From the NCBI GenBank assembly GCA_030549335.1, contig CM060197.1, forward strand, positions 45,287,654-45,351,653: DNA of 64,000 bases, written 5' to 3'. This document shows positions 42,118 to 52,799 of this stretch, piece after piece (position 1 is the first letter of the stretch; each line of letters opens with the position of its first letter). A program made the position numbers and the translations under genes. The notes below the pieces were generated by a model that was not told where the DNA came from, searched no databases, and saw only the letters and a program-made list of their open reading frames with translations. Source of the DNA: Pontederia crassipes. Taxonomy: Eukaryota > Streptophyta > Magnoliopsida > Commelinales > Pontederiaceae.

Positions 42118-44611
42118 TGGGGGAACCTACGTAGCTTTGGGCAGTCGTGGAAGCCAAGTCTACGTAGGCGCGGGACGTCGGAGTCCTCCACCCCCTGGAT
42201 TCCAGAGAAAACATAAAACCTCCAGCGACGGGAAGCAGCTTTTCTTTGCATCTTTTGCGGTAGTCGTGTCAGACACCCGGACTCGATGAACAGAGCAACT
42301 CACTCCCAACAGTTTTCACCCTTTCCATTCCTGCTATACCAAGGGATTTTAAACGAGGCAGCTGACATGGTATTCGTAGAGATGTGATCTAGGGGCATTT
42401 TAAAAATAAAAATTCCAGTTTGGAGATGGAACCCAACCACGGCGGCAAGATGGCACCCGGATAGCAAAATGTCATCAATTTTTTTTTATGTTGGGATGCG
42501 GCTGGAGAGATTCCAACACCTGTTCCGCCAATTTCTCGTCACAGTCAACCGTATTATTTGAATCTTTATACCAACGTAGCTCTAATGCCACAATTCCTCT
42601 CATGGTTTCAAATAAGATTCTGAAGGAGTGAAATCAGAAGGACCAACTCTGTCAGGTCCACTTATGCTCAACTTTCCTCTAAGATTGACGAAGTCCTTAA
42701 AATGTCTCAATTTGCAGTTCCATGTTTCAACACCGACCACAAAATGTCTCAATTTTCGAAGATGGGTTAGCTCCCTAAGCTCTTGTGGCATACCGTAGAG
42801 TGAATCCACAGAGAAATTAAGCAAGTTAACCTAAGATAAATCAAAATATGCATATTAGAACCCAGGTATATTAAATCAAAAGATAATAAAGATCTGCGCT
42901 TAAGATAAATCAAAAGAGCTGCGCTTAAGATCTGAAGTTTGAAGATAATAAAGATTGTACACCAATTCAGGAACATCAACAATATGCATATTAGAACCCA
43001 GGTATCTTAAATACCTAAGAGTATCAATGAAATGCAACGTTATTTCTTTCTTCCTTAATTGATGTATACAAAAATTGAGTGTCCTAAGATTTCTCAAATT
43101 ATGAATCAAATAAGGCATCAAATTGCTTATCGGAAAATCTCTCACAGAATGAAACATGAGTGTTCTCATATGAAGCTTTGTTTCGAATATTGGCACCAAA
43201 TCCTTTATTTCGAAATTCTCCTTGGAAGAAAAGAACAAGTGTCGAATTGTTTTAGGAATCGTATCTTCATGCAATTTGTCTGTGCTTACCAATAAATACT
43301 CAGCTTTAGCAAGGTCTTGTGCAAAATCGTGAATAAGGTCATGCATCACAAATCTATTGCGGTTAACATTATAATGTTGTAGAATCGACCTACGCAGTAA
43401 TTCATTGAAATAATCATTGCCTATATCTTCTTCCATCTTTTTCTCCTTTGGGTGAAGGAATCCATTTGCCATCCATTGTTGAACTACAGTTGCTTATTTA
43501 AGTGGAGAATCCTTTGGAAACAAGCACAAGTACATAAAAGCATCGTCTCAATTCTATTGGCATATTATCATAGCTCAATTTCAAAACCGGCCAGATGCCA
43601 TCATTTTTGTCATCAATTTCCCATAGCTTGCTATCCAATATTTCTATCCATTCTTCTTCATCATCTTCGATACTAAGAAAACTTGCAAGAACCTTGACGG
43701 CCGAAGGTAACCCTTGACACTTTTCAACCATCTTCTTGCCGATGTCCAAGAAATTATGTTCTAATTCATCATTCCGAGCTTCGAAACAAATCTTTGTAAA
43801 CAACAACCAACAATTCTCGAAAGACAAAATTTGTAACTTAATTGGGTCAGTTGTTTGCATAATTTTTGCAACACTCTCATTCCGAGTAGTCACTAAAATT
43901 TTACCTACCCCAACATCAACCAATAGACTTCTTAATTTCTTCCAAAGCTCAAAGTTTTCATTCCAAACATCATCTAGTACCAAAAAGCACTCTTTCCCTT
44001 TCAACTTTCTGTTAAGAGCCTCAGGAAACTTATTTAAACTCATATAACTATTGGTGGCCGTACTAAAAGAGTTACAAATTTTTGTCAATAGATTGTCAAC
44101 ATTGAATTCTTGAGAAACACATACCCACGCTTTCATATCAAAGTGTTGATGCACTCTTGCATCATGATACACCATCTGTGCAAGTGTAGTTTTCCCTAAT
44201 CCGCCCATACCAACTATGGGAAGTACCGAAACTCTACCTTCATTAGTTTCATTCGGTCTTTCTAGTAACCACTTGATTATATTATCCTTGTCATCTTGCC
44301 TACCAAAAGTTTTATTCTCATCAAAGTAGGAAGTGGTTTCTTTGGACATCCACTTTTTAACTCTCCTTCTCTTTCCATCCTTCTCTCTTAAGTTAATTCG
44401 ATTCCATTCATTTGTGATATCTTTAAATCTCTCCTTAATCTCTTTCACTCTACTTATCAATTCATTCGAGACAGAAATCTTCAGATGATAAGAGTTCCAG
44501 TCAAATATTACCTCATCATCATGCTTACTATCTTTCATGCGGCAGGCCATGACCTTCCTTCTAGCTCCCACTTTGGCCCGGGGCACTTCATATTCGTACT
44601 CATCTATTGCA
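42118..44611 (-). pseudogene. R3: CNL pseudogene lacking its coiled coil and start
   Basis: Matches R1 from about 22211 to 24590. The NB-ARC region (44586-43498) is well kept: GMGGLGKTTLAQMVYHD, FDMKAWVCVSQEF, ECFLVLDDVWNEN, KILVTTRNESVAKIM, QGLPSAVKVLASF. Then an extra A near 43538 shifts the frame, and a CAA-to-TAA stop sits at about 43495. Downstream, FVMHDLIHDFAQDLA and LRRs resume (43472-42900), with a small duplication at about 42836-42925 and further breaks. GLPL has become GLPS. The 5' end joins directly to the upstream flank at 44607-44611, removing about 515 bp including the start codon and most of the coiled coil. The 3' LRRs and tail exons are absent below 42118. Confidence 0.9.
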
Positions 44612-44639
44612 ATCAGTTTTAAACTGCATCAAATAGCTT

Positions 44640-45285
44640 CCAGTTTCATGATACGGCATTTGGCTTCTAATAGAAGAAAAAACAATAACAACATGCAATG
44701 AATAAGTGCTGGCAGAGACGTGCACTTGCAACGTCTGTTCTTCTTGGAACCAGTAAATTAAATCCAAATGTTTTAGCAATGGAGCAATAATGCTATTTCT
44801 TACTGAACTTCATCAGCTCATATTAATAAGAGTCCAAGTTGTCAAATCAGCCTAATAAGGGATTCAATTCCTAAAATTTTATTTTTTTTATCAAGAATTT
44901 GTCCCCTTAATTCTCAAATATAATTCATGTTCTTAGCAAAAAGAAAAAATAGGATCTAATTTATTACCTATAGGAATTTTTTATCAATATAAGTTTTATT
45001 ATTCTAAGCTTATCTTGATATTTTTTTCTCTTATTGTAACTCATTTATCAAGTTAATTTTTAATTAACTCGTTCTTCAATGATATTATAATTTAAGTAGA
45101 ATAATAAATTTATTTAATTTATTATAACATAAGTAATCATTATTTAAAGGCTAGGTTATATAATTGATGGCTATTATATATCAATAATACAATATATATG
45201 TATATATATATGCATATATGTATTGTTTATATATTTATATTCTTAATAAGTTCAAATGTATTTAATAAATAAAATATTCACAGTT
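44640..45285. other. AT-rich intergenic DNA
   Basis: Begins with receptor 5' flank similarity (to about 44690), then A/T-rich DNA with ta runs near 45190-45215. No gene. Confidence 0.45.
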
Positions 45286-45289
45286 AAAT

Positions 45290-45870
45290 TATCAATCACC
45301 TCATCACAATTTAAGTCCTATTCTAATGTCCCTGCAACAATTATGGGTTCCTGAAGCAAAGATGAAGTAAAGTGACTAAACGGACCTTCGCCTGCACGTA
45401 TAGACAATGAAAAACTTTGAAATTATTTTGACCCAAAATATGTGTAAAGGTTTTATGATGACTTAAATGATTTGTTAATAAAAAAACAAAAAAATAAAAC
45501 TTCTTATCAGTGGTCATGTTCCATATGAGGTATTTTATTATTTTCGATCATGAGGTACTCATAGTCGGTGATAATTCATGCGCAAGGCAACCTTCTGAGA
45601 TTGTTGCATCGGTCATGTTCCAAACTTGCATATTGGCAGCTCTCTTAAAGTTTATTAGTTATATTCTTTTTGTTTTGTTTTTTTTTTTTTACTTTTTGTT
45701 AAAATAACAAGATGATGATATAACCATCTCCATTCAATGGGTATTTTTTGTATTGATCAATTTGTGTACTGAATTTTTTAACGTTAATACTAAATTGTTT
45801 GTATTCATTTAATGAGTATTCTTTGTATTGATTAATTTTTTGATCGATGTTGAGAATTTTTCATTATTTA
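45290..45870. repeat. Degenerate copies of the LRR-associated spacer
   Basis: 'cacctcatcacaatttaag' (45297 on) resembles 3739, 49913 and 51530. 45480-45640 resembles 3060-3130 and 49310-49400. This marks the worn edge of copy II. Confidence 0.45.
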
Positions 45871-46092
45871 TCTTCGAGCGCACAATGATAAATCATGGCT
45901 CTCGTAGAGTGTTTGCATTTGCAATCCGGTAACGATGCAAGAAGTCAGCATGTCAAAAGAAACTTAATGTGTAATAAAGATGGATCATCAACTTGGGAAG
46001 CTCAATGGCGATCTGTGTCAAAGGGTTGAACAAGAACACAACATATTTTTCATTGCCTGAATGCTCAACATGTCAATGACGAAGTTCTCGCT

Positions 46093-46326
46093 TTGCAAAT
46101 GATTCGTCAAAGAGCACCTCTTGTTGTCATGGAGAAGCCTGAGCAAGCATGGATTCCTATAGGAGGTCCAATGAGATCTTGGAGCTGCGCGCATCACGTC
46201 GGACCTCTAGTCTTTGCACACGAGTCATGTCTGTATGTGGTTGCTAATGTGAGCACGAGTTGTGATTACCTCCAACATGTCTTGCAATTTTCTAGACTCT
46301 TTTTTTTTTACAAAAAGAATGATTGA
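46093..46326 (+). CDS. Unrecognised 77-codon open frame, duplicated
   Basis: Protein begins MQMIRQRAPLVVMEKPEQAW and contains WIPIGGPMRSWSCAHHVG and CLYVVANVSTSCDYLQHVLQ. The same segment exists in copy I (1075-1240) but with a stop. No family is recognised. The frame continues upstream weakly to about 45895 with one stop. It could be an exon of a lost gene or spurious; a functional gene is doubtful. Confidence 0.2.
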   Translation: MQMIRQRAPLVVMEKPEQAWIPIGGPMRSWSCAHHVGPLVFAHESCLYVVANVSTSCDYLQHVLQFSRLFFFYKKND

Positions 46327-47266
46327 AACATGTTTTTCATCTTTTTATAGTAGTTTATTACAATCAAATTTTTTATTTTCTTATGGTCAATTTTTTTCAA
46401 TTTGTTTATATCTTTTTTAGTAATTTATTAGAGTATTTTTTTATTTTTTAATGGTTAAAGATTTCTTTTTTTACAAAAAAAAGTTTGGAAAAGCCTATAT
46501 TGCATCTTTTTATATTTTTTTATGATTATATATTGATCTTTAAAAGAGTAAATTTCAACAAGATAAAATATCAATTTTAAAACTTTTAAAATTTCACTTA
46601 AATTTAAAATGGCCATAATTTTAAGAAATGGTTGAGCATATTGATATATAATAAAAGATTAATATAACACTAAGAAATGACCAAAAATAATTTTGAATTA
46701 ATCAAAATGTAATTCTAAAAAGTTTTTAAATGGGGTCAAAATTAATCTTTGAAAATTAATAAACTTTAATATTTGAAAACTTTTAAAGAAGAAAAAATAT
46801 AAAATTTGAATGACGAAATGAAATTAAAACATAATTAAAAAAATATTACATACAAACAACTAATTTGTATGCATCTGTACCAATGCAGCAATAGTGAAGT
46901 TAAGAAAATGCATACAAACTAAATCTTGTGGATCTTCATTTGATAAAGTGGTTACATAGGCCCCAAATGTTTTATAAGTTATTAAAAATGAGGATATAAG
47001 GGGTTGTTGTCAACTCATCTTAATTGTTGTCACAATATGCTTGGTGATGCATGCATTATTATACATGTTTTCATACATTATTTTATATTATTTTTCGTAG
47101 TTTTTACCATTACATGCATCTATTTTTTCAATTATTTCTCCAAAATTTGTTAGAGTCCAAAACTATCAACTTTCATTGTATTTTGATCAAGTGTCAAGTT
47201 GGAGGTGCAGGGCGATTGTCACGAAAGAGCACGGAAATCAGAGCAGAAAAGTGATTCTAACGAAGA

Positions 47267-48240
47267 ACCCGGGCCGGGTAATCTGTACACCCGGGTCGAG
47301 CCGATTGTAAGACCAAATCCGAGTCGAATTTTGCGCGACAGAAGAACCCAAGCCGGGTACACTATAACCAGGGTTGGGTTCTCTTATCAGACGGCTCGGA
47401 TTTTCTCCTTGTTGAACACAAAATTAACATCTCAAAACGGCGTTCAACCCTAGGGGGACGTTCTCCCCTATAAATACTACAGTTTGGAGGCCTTGTACGC
47501 ATCCCCTGACTCGTGAATTCGCGTGCCTTAGCCACCCAACTTCCGAGAGAAAATTCTGTAGTGCTGAATTCTGAAGCAACTTGGAGGCGTTTCGGCGAAC
47601 CCCTACGACGACCACACGACCGAGGCTCGTGACAGAGGCATCATCGGACTCCAAGAAGCATACTTTAGTAATATTTCTGATGAAATTCTTATTTATCATT
47701 ATTGATTTGATGTCAAAACAATTTTGTATGGAGTAGTTTTGTTGTTAAGGGAAAACTAAGTTGAACCCTGCTTATTTCTCAATTTATTTGGATAATTAGA
47801 CTTCTGTTAAATTGCAATTCGTGCATGTTTAATGTTAGAATATTGGATAATCTTCATGTCGTATTATTTTGCAAGTTTTTGCATGATTAGCTGTTAAATT
47901 TTTTTCCGAAATTCAATTTGATTCACGAAGTCCGCAATCATAGAACCCGGACCGGGTAGCATCAAACCTGGGCCGCGCTTTATCTCCGATTGGATCGCTG
48001 TTGTTCTTACGATGGAGCCCGGACCGAGTTGTTTGTGCCCGGGCCGAGTTGTTCGAAACCCGGGATACTGCTTCTTTGCTCGGGCCGTGTTGACTGCGCA
48101 GTGTAGATGCAAGGTTTTTTCTATCTGAACCTGGGCCACGTTCGGTAGAATCCGGGCCGGGTCAGTGTGCTTTTCTTGTCAAAACCGAGCTTTATTGTAC
48201 TTACCCGGGCCGAGTTCTGCTTAACCCGGGCCGGGTAATA
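47267..48240. repeat. Array of acccgggccgggt-like motifs in LTR 2
   Basis: About 14 imperfect, self-complementary copies: for example 47267-47279, 47289-47302, 47347-47359, 47945-47957, about 48014, 48030, 48049, 48127, 48151, 48203 and 48223-48236. One cluster lies before the TATA box and a larger one after it. They stand out sharply from the AT-rich surroundings. Confidence 0.75.
47467..47477 (+). promoter_or_regulatory. TATA box of solo LTR 2
   Basis: ctataaatac sits about 425 bp into the LTR, just after a GC-rich motif cluster, and at a similar offset to the TATA box of solo LTR 1. Confidence 0.5.
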
Positions 48241-50239
48241 TATTGTTGGTTTCTAATCGTTATACTTCAAATTTGATTGATATTTCTTGTGGATTTGGAA
48301 GGATTTTTACTCTATGCATTCTGATCATGGTTATGTTAATTTGATTGAGTTTTCAACTGGTTGGACTTAATCTTGATTAGAATAGTTAGGTTCTCGAGAT
48401 TTTGAGTCATTTATATTTAACAATTCTTCTTCGTGCATTAATGCATCTCAATTAAAATTTGATTATTATGTTCTGAGTTTTCAGAAATCATAGTTTTATT
48501 TTGATTAGAGATAATTAGTTCTCAAGTTTTTTTAACACTATATTTATGTGTATAAGTTGCATTTTAAAGCAATTCGGTTCAAACTAAGATTAGAGTTGAT
48601 TGTGGTTTCAACGGCTTTAATGGCACTTTTATCGGATTAGTTTGATTCTCAAGTTTTTTAGATCAATATTTATAAGCAACTCCTTTCCATTAGAAGTCTA
48701 ATTGTGATTTATTGATTATTTGAGAGAAAATAGGGGAATACGAAGTTAGACCATAATTCATCATTATTATCAATTTTTCCTCTACTAAGCACCGTTTTCA
48801 TTTGCTTTCTCACTTCCTTTTTCTTAATTGATAAATTGAATGTTGATTCATCGATTGATTTTTCACAATAACTTTTAGAGAAAAAGATTGTTAATCTTCA
48901 GTCCTCGTGGGTTCGACATCCTAGTCACTTTTTATTACTTGATATGGTCTAGTATACTTGCTAGTATATTTGCGCTTAATTTTTACGCATCACTTGGCAA
49001 TAGAAAATTGCAAATACAGGACTAGATGTCCCAAATTGATCAGGCGATTGAGATCGTTTAGGCAATCTTTTGAGTTTGTTGCATCGATATAGTCATCCAT
49101 TACTAACCTAGCTAGGGGTGCAAATTACCTCTCTCTAGTAGCTCTCTCATTGGGTTCCTGAATGTTTAGACCCTTATGTGACACCACAAGGAATTTGCCT
49201 CAAATCCTGATTTCTCAAATCTAATCTTCGTAAAAACTTGAATTTCATAAAAAGGTGGTTAGCAACGTGCATGTTGATTCTTGTTTGTCTTCTGATGAAA
49301 ATCATGATGAGGGTAAGAGGTATTTTGTCATCTTCGATCATGATGTACTTGTGGTCTTCATGCACAAGCACATGTACATTATGTGACAATTCATGCACAA
49401 CCAACTATATTGTGCGCTTTCAAAAAGCTTTACTTTTCATCTCAATACTAATCTTCTCTCAATTCTTTTTTATTTTTTATTTAGTTTAATAATCCTAGAG
49501 AAAAAATAAAGGGTATTTTTTTTCTTAACAAAAAAATATTATGCTTTATTTCCTTATTCTATTTTTCTTACCATCATTCATTTCCATCTCATATTTTACC
49601 ATACAAATTAATTTGTTTTGTTTCTTCCTTTAATTGCATGCTTTATTTTTATTTTATTGACTTTATGTCTTCAACTAAACATGTCTTTCTTTTCTTTTTA
49701 TTTTTCTCTCTCGTGCTCTATTAGTTATATTATTTTTATCTTGTTTTTTTTGTTTTTTTTGTTTTAATTTTATTTAAATAACAATATTAAACACCTTCAT
49801 ATAATGGATATATATATGAACTTTTTAATTGAATTTTTAAGGTGGATATCGTTGAGATATTTAAAGTATCAACAAATCATAGTGGGGAATGTGAGAAACT
49901 AAATTGTCAATCACCACATCACAATTTAAATTCTATATACATATATCTCACTTGGGGGACAGCCCTACAATAATAATGGGACTCTAAAAAGTCTATATCT
50001 AAAAGTGTTGCTACACTTCCATTGACAATGTATTTGGCAATGCAAATTGATACGGAAATCATTTAAGGCAAACTTCTGAATTGTTGCACTAGTCATACAT
50101 TTTGTCGTTGACACTGACAACTCTCTCAATTATATTGTTTTTATCTTGTTTTTTTTGTTTTTTTCACTTTTATTTAAACAACAATATGAGGGTATAACCA
50201 TTTTCATTTCATGGGTACTTTAATTCATCTGCCATATCT

Positions 50240-50893
50240 AAACCTTCAGGAAAATCTAATCATAGAGCTTTCAGAATCAGCATGCACAATCTACAGGTGC
50301 TAGAACTTCATCAGTGCAATAACCTTGGAAGGCTGTCTAATAATCTCAATCATTTGATAAATTTGAGATATTTGGGATTGCATCTGAATTGGCAAGCATA
50401 CTATGACAACAACCGAGGCCAATTGACAGCAATGCCTTTAGGATCGTGATGTCTTCGAAGGTCGTGTCTTGTAGCATCAATGAGATTAGACATCTTGATC
50501 TCAAAGGAGAAATTGCCATTTCAAAATCTGGAAAATGTAGCAGATGCAAGTCATGCAGAGATCAATCTGGAAAGCAAAAGACACCTCAATAGTTTGATGC
50601 TTCTCCAGAATCGCAACACAAATCAGCCGAATGGTGCGTGCGCAAGAGATGATTATCGAGAGTTTCTATTCTCGAGCGGGCTCGAATTACTATGGATAGT
50701 GAATTATCCAAGTGATGCACTCCCGAATTGGCTCCAAGATCAATCTTTACGTATTCAGACGTTAAAACTCTCAAATTGTGGAAAGTGCAATTCAATCCCT
50801 CTCTTGGGAAAATTGTCAATAGTTGAAGTCCCTTTGCATTTAGGCACAACTTGTGCTCTTTTGAAAAGATTTACCTTTTCATCTCAACACTAA
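50240..50893 (+). pseudogene. CNL LRR fragment, copy II unit a
   Basis: Text: MHNLQVLELHQCNNLGRLSN, LINLRYLGLHLNWQAYYDNN, LTAMPLGS. A long open stretch (50480-50893) follows with NLENVADASHAEINLESKRH, SGLELLWIVNYPSDALPNWL and LRIQTLKLSNCGKCNSIPLL. It then runs into the next spacer at about 50855, so the C-terminus is replaced by read-through. R13L1-type LRR of an RGA-like CNL, with no NB-ARC attached. Best preserved of the plus-strand fragments. Confidence 0.75.
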
Positions 50894-51277
50894 TCTTCTC
50901 TCAATTCTTTTTTTTATTTTTTTATTTAGTTTAATCATCCTCATAGAGAAAAAATAAATGGTATTTTTTCTTGACAAAAAATGTTATGCTTTCTTTCCTT
51001 ATTCTATTTTTCCTATCATCATTCATTTGCATCTCATATTTTACCATCAAAATTAGTTTGTTTTGTTTCTTCCTTTAATTGCATGCTTTATTTTTATTTT
51101 ATTTACTTTATATCTTCAACTAAACATATCTTTCTTTTCTTTTTATTTTTCATTCTCGTGATCTATTAGTTATATTCTTTTTATCTTTTTTTTTGTTTTT
51201 TTTACTTTTATTTAAATAACACTATAAGAATATAAACACCTTTATTTAATGGATATTTTTTTATATCTATCAATTTT

Positions 51278-51399
51278 AGTTAGCTGCATCAGAGGCAATA
51301 CCACTAGCAAGCAAGAATTCATTTTGTTGTTCAAGCATTTGAACCGAGGAAGAGGGGTATTTGACTAATAGGGGCTTGATCTTGCTTATGAAGCTTTCC
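51278..51399 (+). other. 122-bp insertion unique to unit b spacer
   Basis: Units I and IIa pass straight from 'tatctatcaatttt' to 'gaatttttaaggtgg'. Unit IIb has 122 extra bases, less AT-rich, that read LAASEAIPLASKQEFILLFK and onward in one plus frame for about 30 codons before a stop. Origin unknown: filler DNA or a captured exon piece. Confidence 0.4.
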
Positions 51400-51794
51400 A
51401 TTGAATTTTTAAGGTGGATATCATTGAGATATTTCAAAATATCAACAAATCATATTGGGGAATGTGAGAAACCAAATCATAAGGTGAATTTTTATTATTG
51501 GGAAATGTGAGAAACTAAATTGTCAATCATCACATCACAATTTAAGTTCTATTCAACATATATCTCAATTTGAAGGACCTCCAATAATAATGGGGACTCT
51601 AACAAGTTTATTCCTAAAAGTGTTGCTACTCTTCCTTTGACAATATATTTTGATTTGCAAGTTGACGAGACGACTGAATTCATTTAAGGTAACCTTTTGA
51701 ATTGTTGCACTATTCATTGTGTTGTTGATATTCTTTTTAACTTGTTTTTTTTGTTTTTTTCTTTTACTTTTATTTAAATGAGGATATAGCCATC

Positions 51795-52690
51795 TTTATT
51801 TCATGGGTACTTTAATTCATTTGCGATATCTAAGCCTTCAGGGAAATCCAATCATAGAGCTTTCAGAATTAGTAAACAGCATGTACAATCTTTTTATCAA
51901 TTTGAGATATCTGGGGTTGTGTCTGGATTGGCAAGCATACTATGACAGCAACCGAGGCCAATTGACAGCAATGCCTTCAGGAATATTGATGTGTCTACAG
52001 ACTTTGTCTAGGTTCGTGGTGTCTTCGGAGGTCGGGTGATTTAGCATCAACGAGATTAGACATCTTGATCTTAGAGGAGAAATTGCAATTTCAAATTTGA
52101 AAAACAATGCAAGTCATGCATAGATCAACATGGAAAACAAAAGACACATCAACAGTTTGATGCTTATCTAGAGTCACAATACAATTCAGCCGAATGGGCA
52201 TGCATAGGAGATGATTATCGAGAATCTATGCCCCCGAGCGGACTCGAATTACTGTAAATAGTGAATTATCCAAGCGATGCACTCCTGAATTGGCTCCAAA
52301 ACTAGTCTTTACGTATTCAAACATTAAAGTTCTTAAATTGTGGAAGGTGTAATTCATTCCCTCTTTTAGGAAAGTTGTCAATAGCTGAAGGCCATTTGCA
52401 TTCTGGGATTGGATGGGGTGGAGCACTTTGGTACTGTGAATTCAGGCTTTTCTGCTTTGGGGGTGCTTAATGTGTGTGAAATGAGAAAACTTCAAAGCTG
52501 ATTTGAATTGGATGGACAACATGACCATATGATTAGCCTCAAGGAGCTTGTCATTGTGGACTATCCCAAATTACGTGGACTTCCCAGAATTTCAAATTCA
52601 ACTAAAAAGCTTGAGCTGATAAATTGTCAAAGCACATAATCCTAAGTTTATAAAGGATATAAACTTGGAAGGATGTTCATCATCGTTATA
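51795..52690 (+). pseudogene. CNL LRR fragment, copy II unit b
   Basis: Starts MGTLIHLRYLSLQGNPIIEL, continues to LRYLGLCLDWQAYYDSNRGQ, LTAMPSGILMCLQTLSRFVV, then broken pieces and a C-terminal part with FSALGVLNVCEMRKLQS and LKELVIVDYPKLRGLPRISN. It ends at a KDINLEGC-like tail and stop near 52690. Stops after SSEVG (52039) and elsewhere inactivate it. Confidence 0.75.
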
Positions 52691-52799
52691 GGAACGGTGA
52701 GGTATATGCAAAAATAGTAATTGAATTGTGACGAAATAGACAATTTAGTTTTTTCCAAATTCCAATAATACAATTTTTTGAATCTATTTTGAATGTTAT

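Larger units (their letters stand above)
47045..48992 (+). mobile_element. Solo LTR 2 (1948 bp) with 5-bp TSD cttgg
   Basis: Begins TGATGCATGCATT and ends TTTACGCATCA, flanked by cttgg at 47040-47044 and 48993-48997. Copy I has the uninterrupted site near 2780 (caatatgcttgacaatt). The terminal motif 'cgtgggttcgacatcc ... gctagtatatttgcgc' matches solo LTR 1, so both belong to one superfamily, but this LTR has a GC-rich motif array that LTR 1 lacks. A TATA box (ctataaatac, about 47468) gives plus polarity. No internal coding region is present. Confidence 0.9.
46995..49410 (-). pseudogene. LRR fragment of a CNL receptor, minus strand, copy II, split by an LTR
   Basis: Minus-strand text: LFMKFKFLRRLDLRNQDLRQ (about 49260-49200), then CNKLKRLPK, and after a one-base frame change DLNRLINLGHLVL (about 49100-49020). 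At 48997 solo LTR 2 interrupts, and the remaining AKHIVTTIKM-like bases lie at 47040-46995. The pattern 'FLRxLDLR..L..IP ... LKRLPxDLxxLINLxHL' is the conserved first LRR pair of NLR receptors. Copy I shows the same segment uninterrupted at 2725-3165. It is a pseudogene, with stops and frameshifts besides the insertion. Confidence 0.6.
49415..52690 (+). repeat. Tandem duplication of spacer plus LRR unit (about 1.5-kb period)
   Basis: Landmarks recur: 'catctcaa.actaatcttc' at 49439 and 50881, and 'cgaggccaattgacagcaat' at 50414 and 51953. Copy I has one unit only (3200-4921), so the doubling happened in copy II or was lost in copy I. Confidence 0.75.

Noticed and set aside
47267-48240. CRISPR-like array
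   Set aside because: Repeats are short, imperfect, irregularly spaced and inside a plant LTR.
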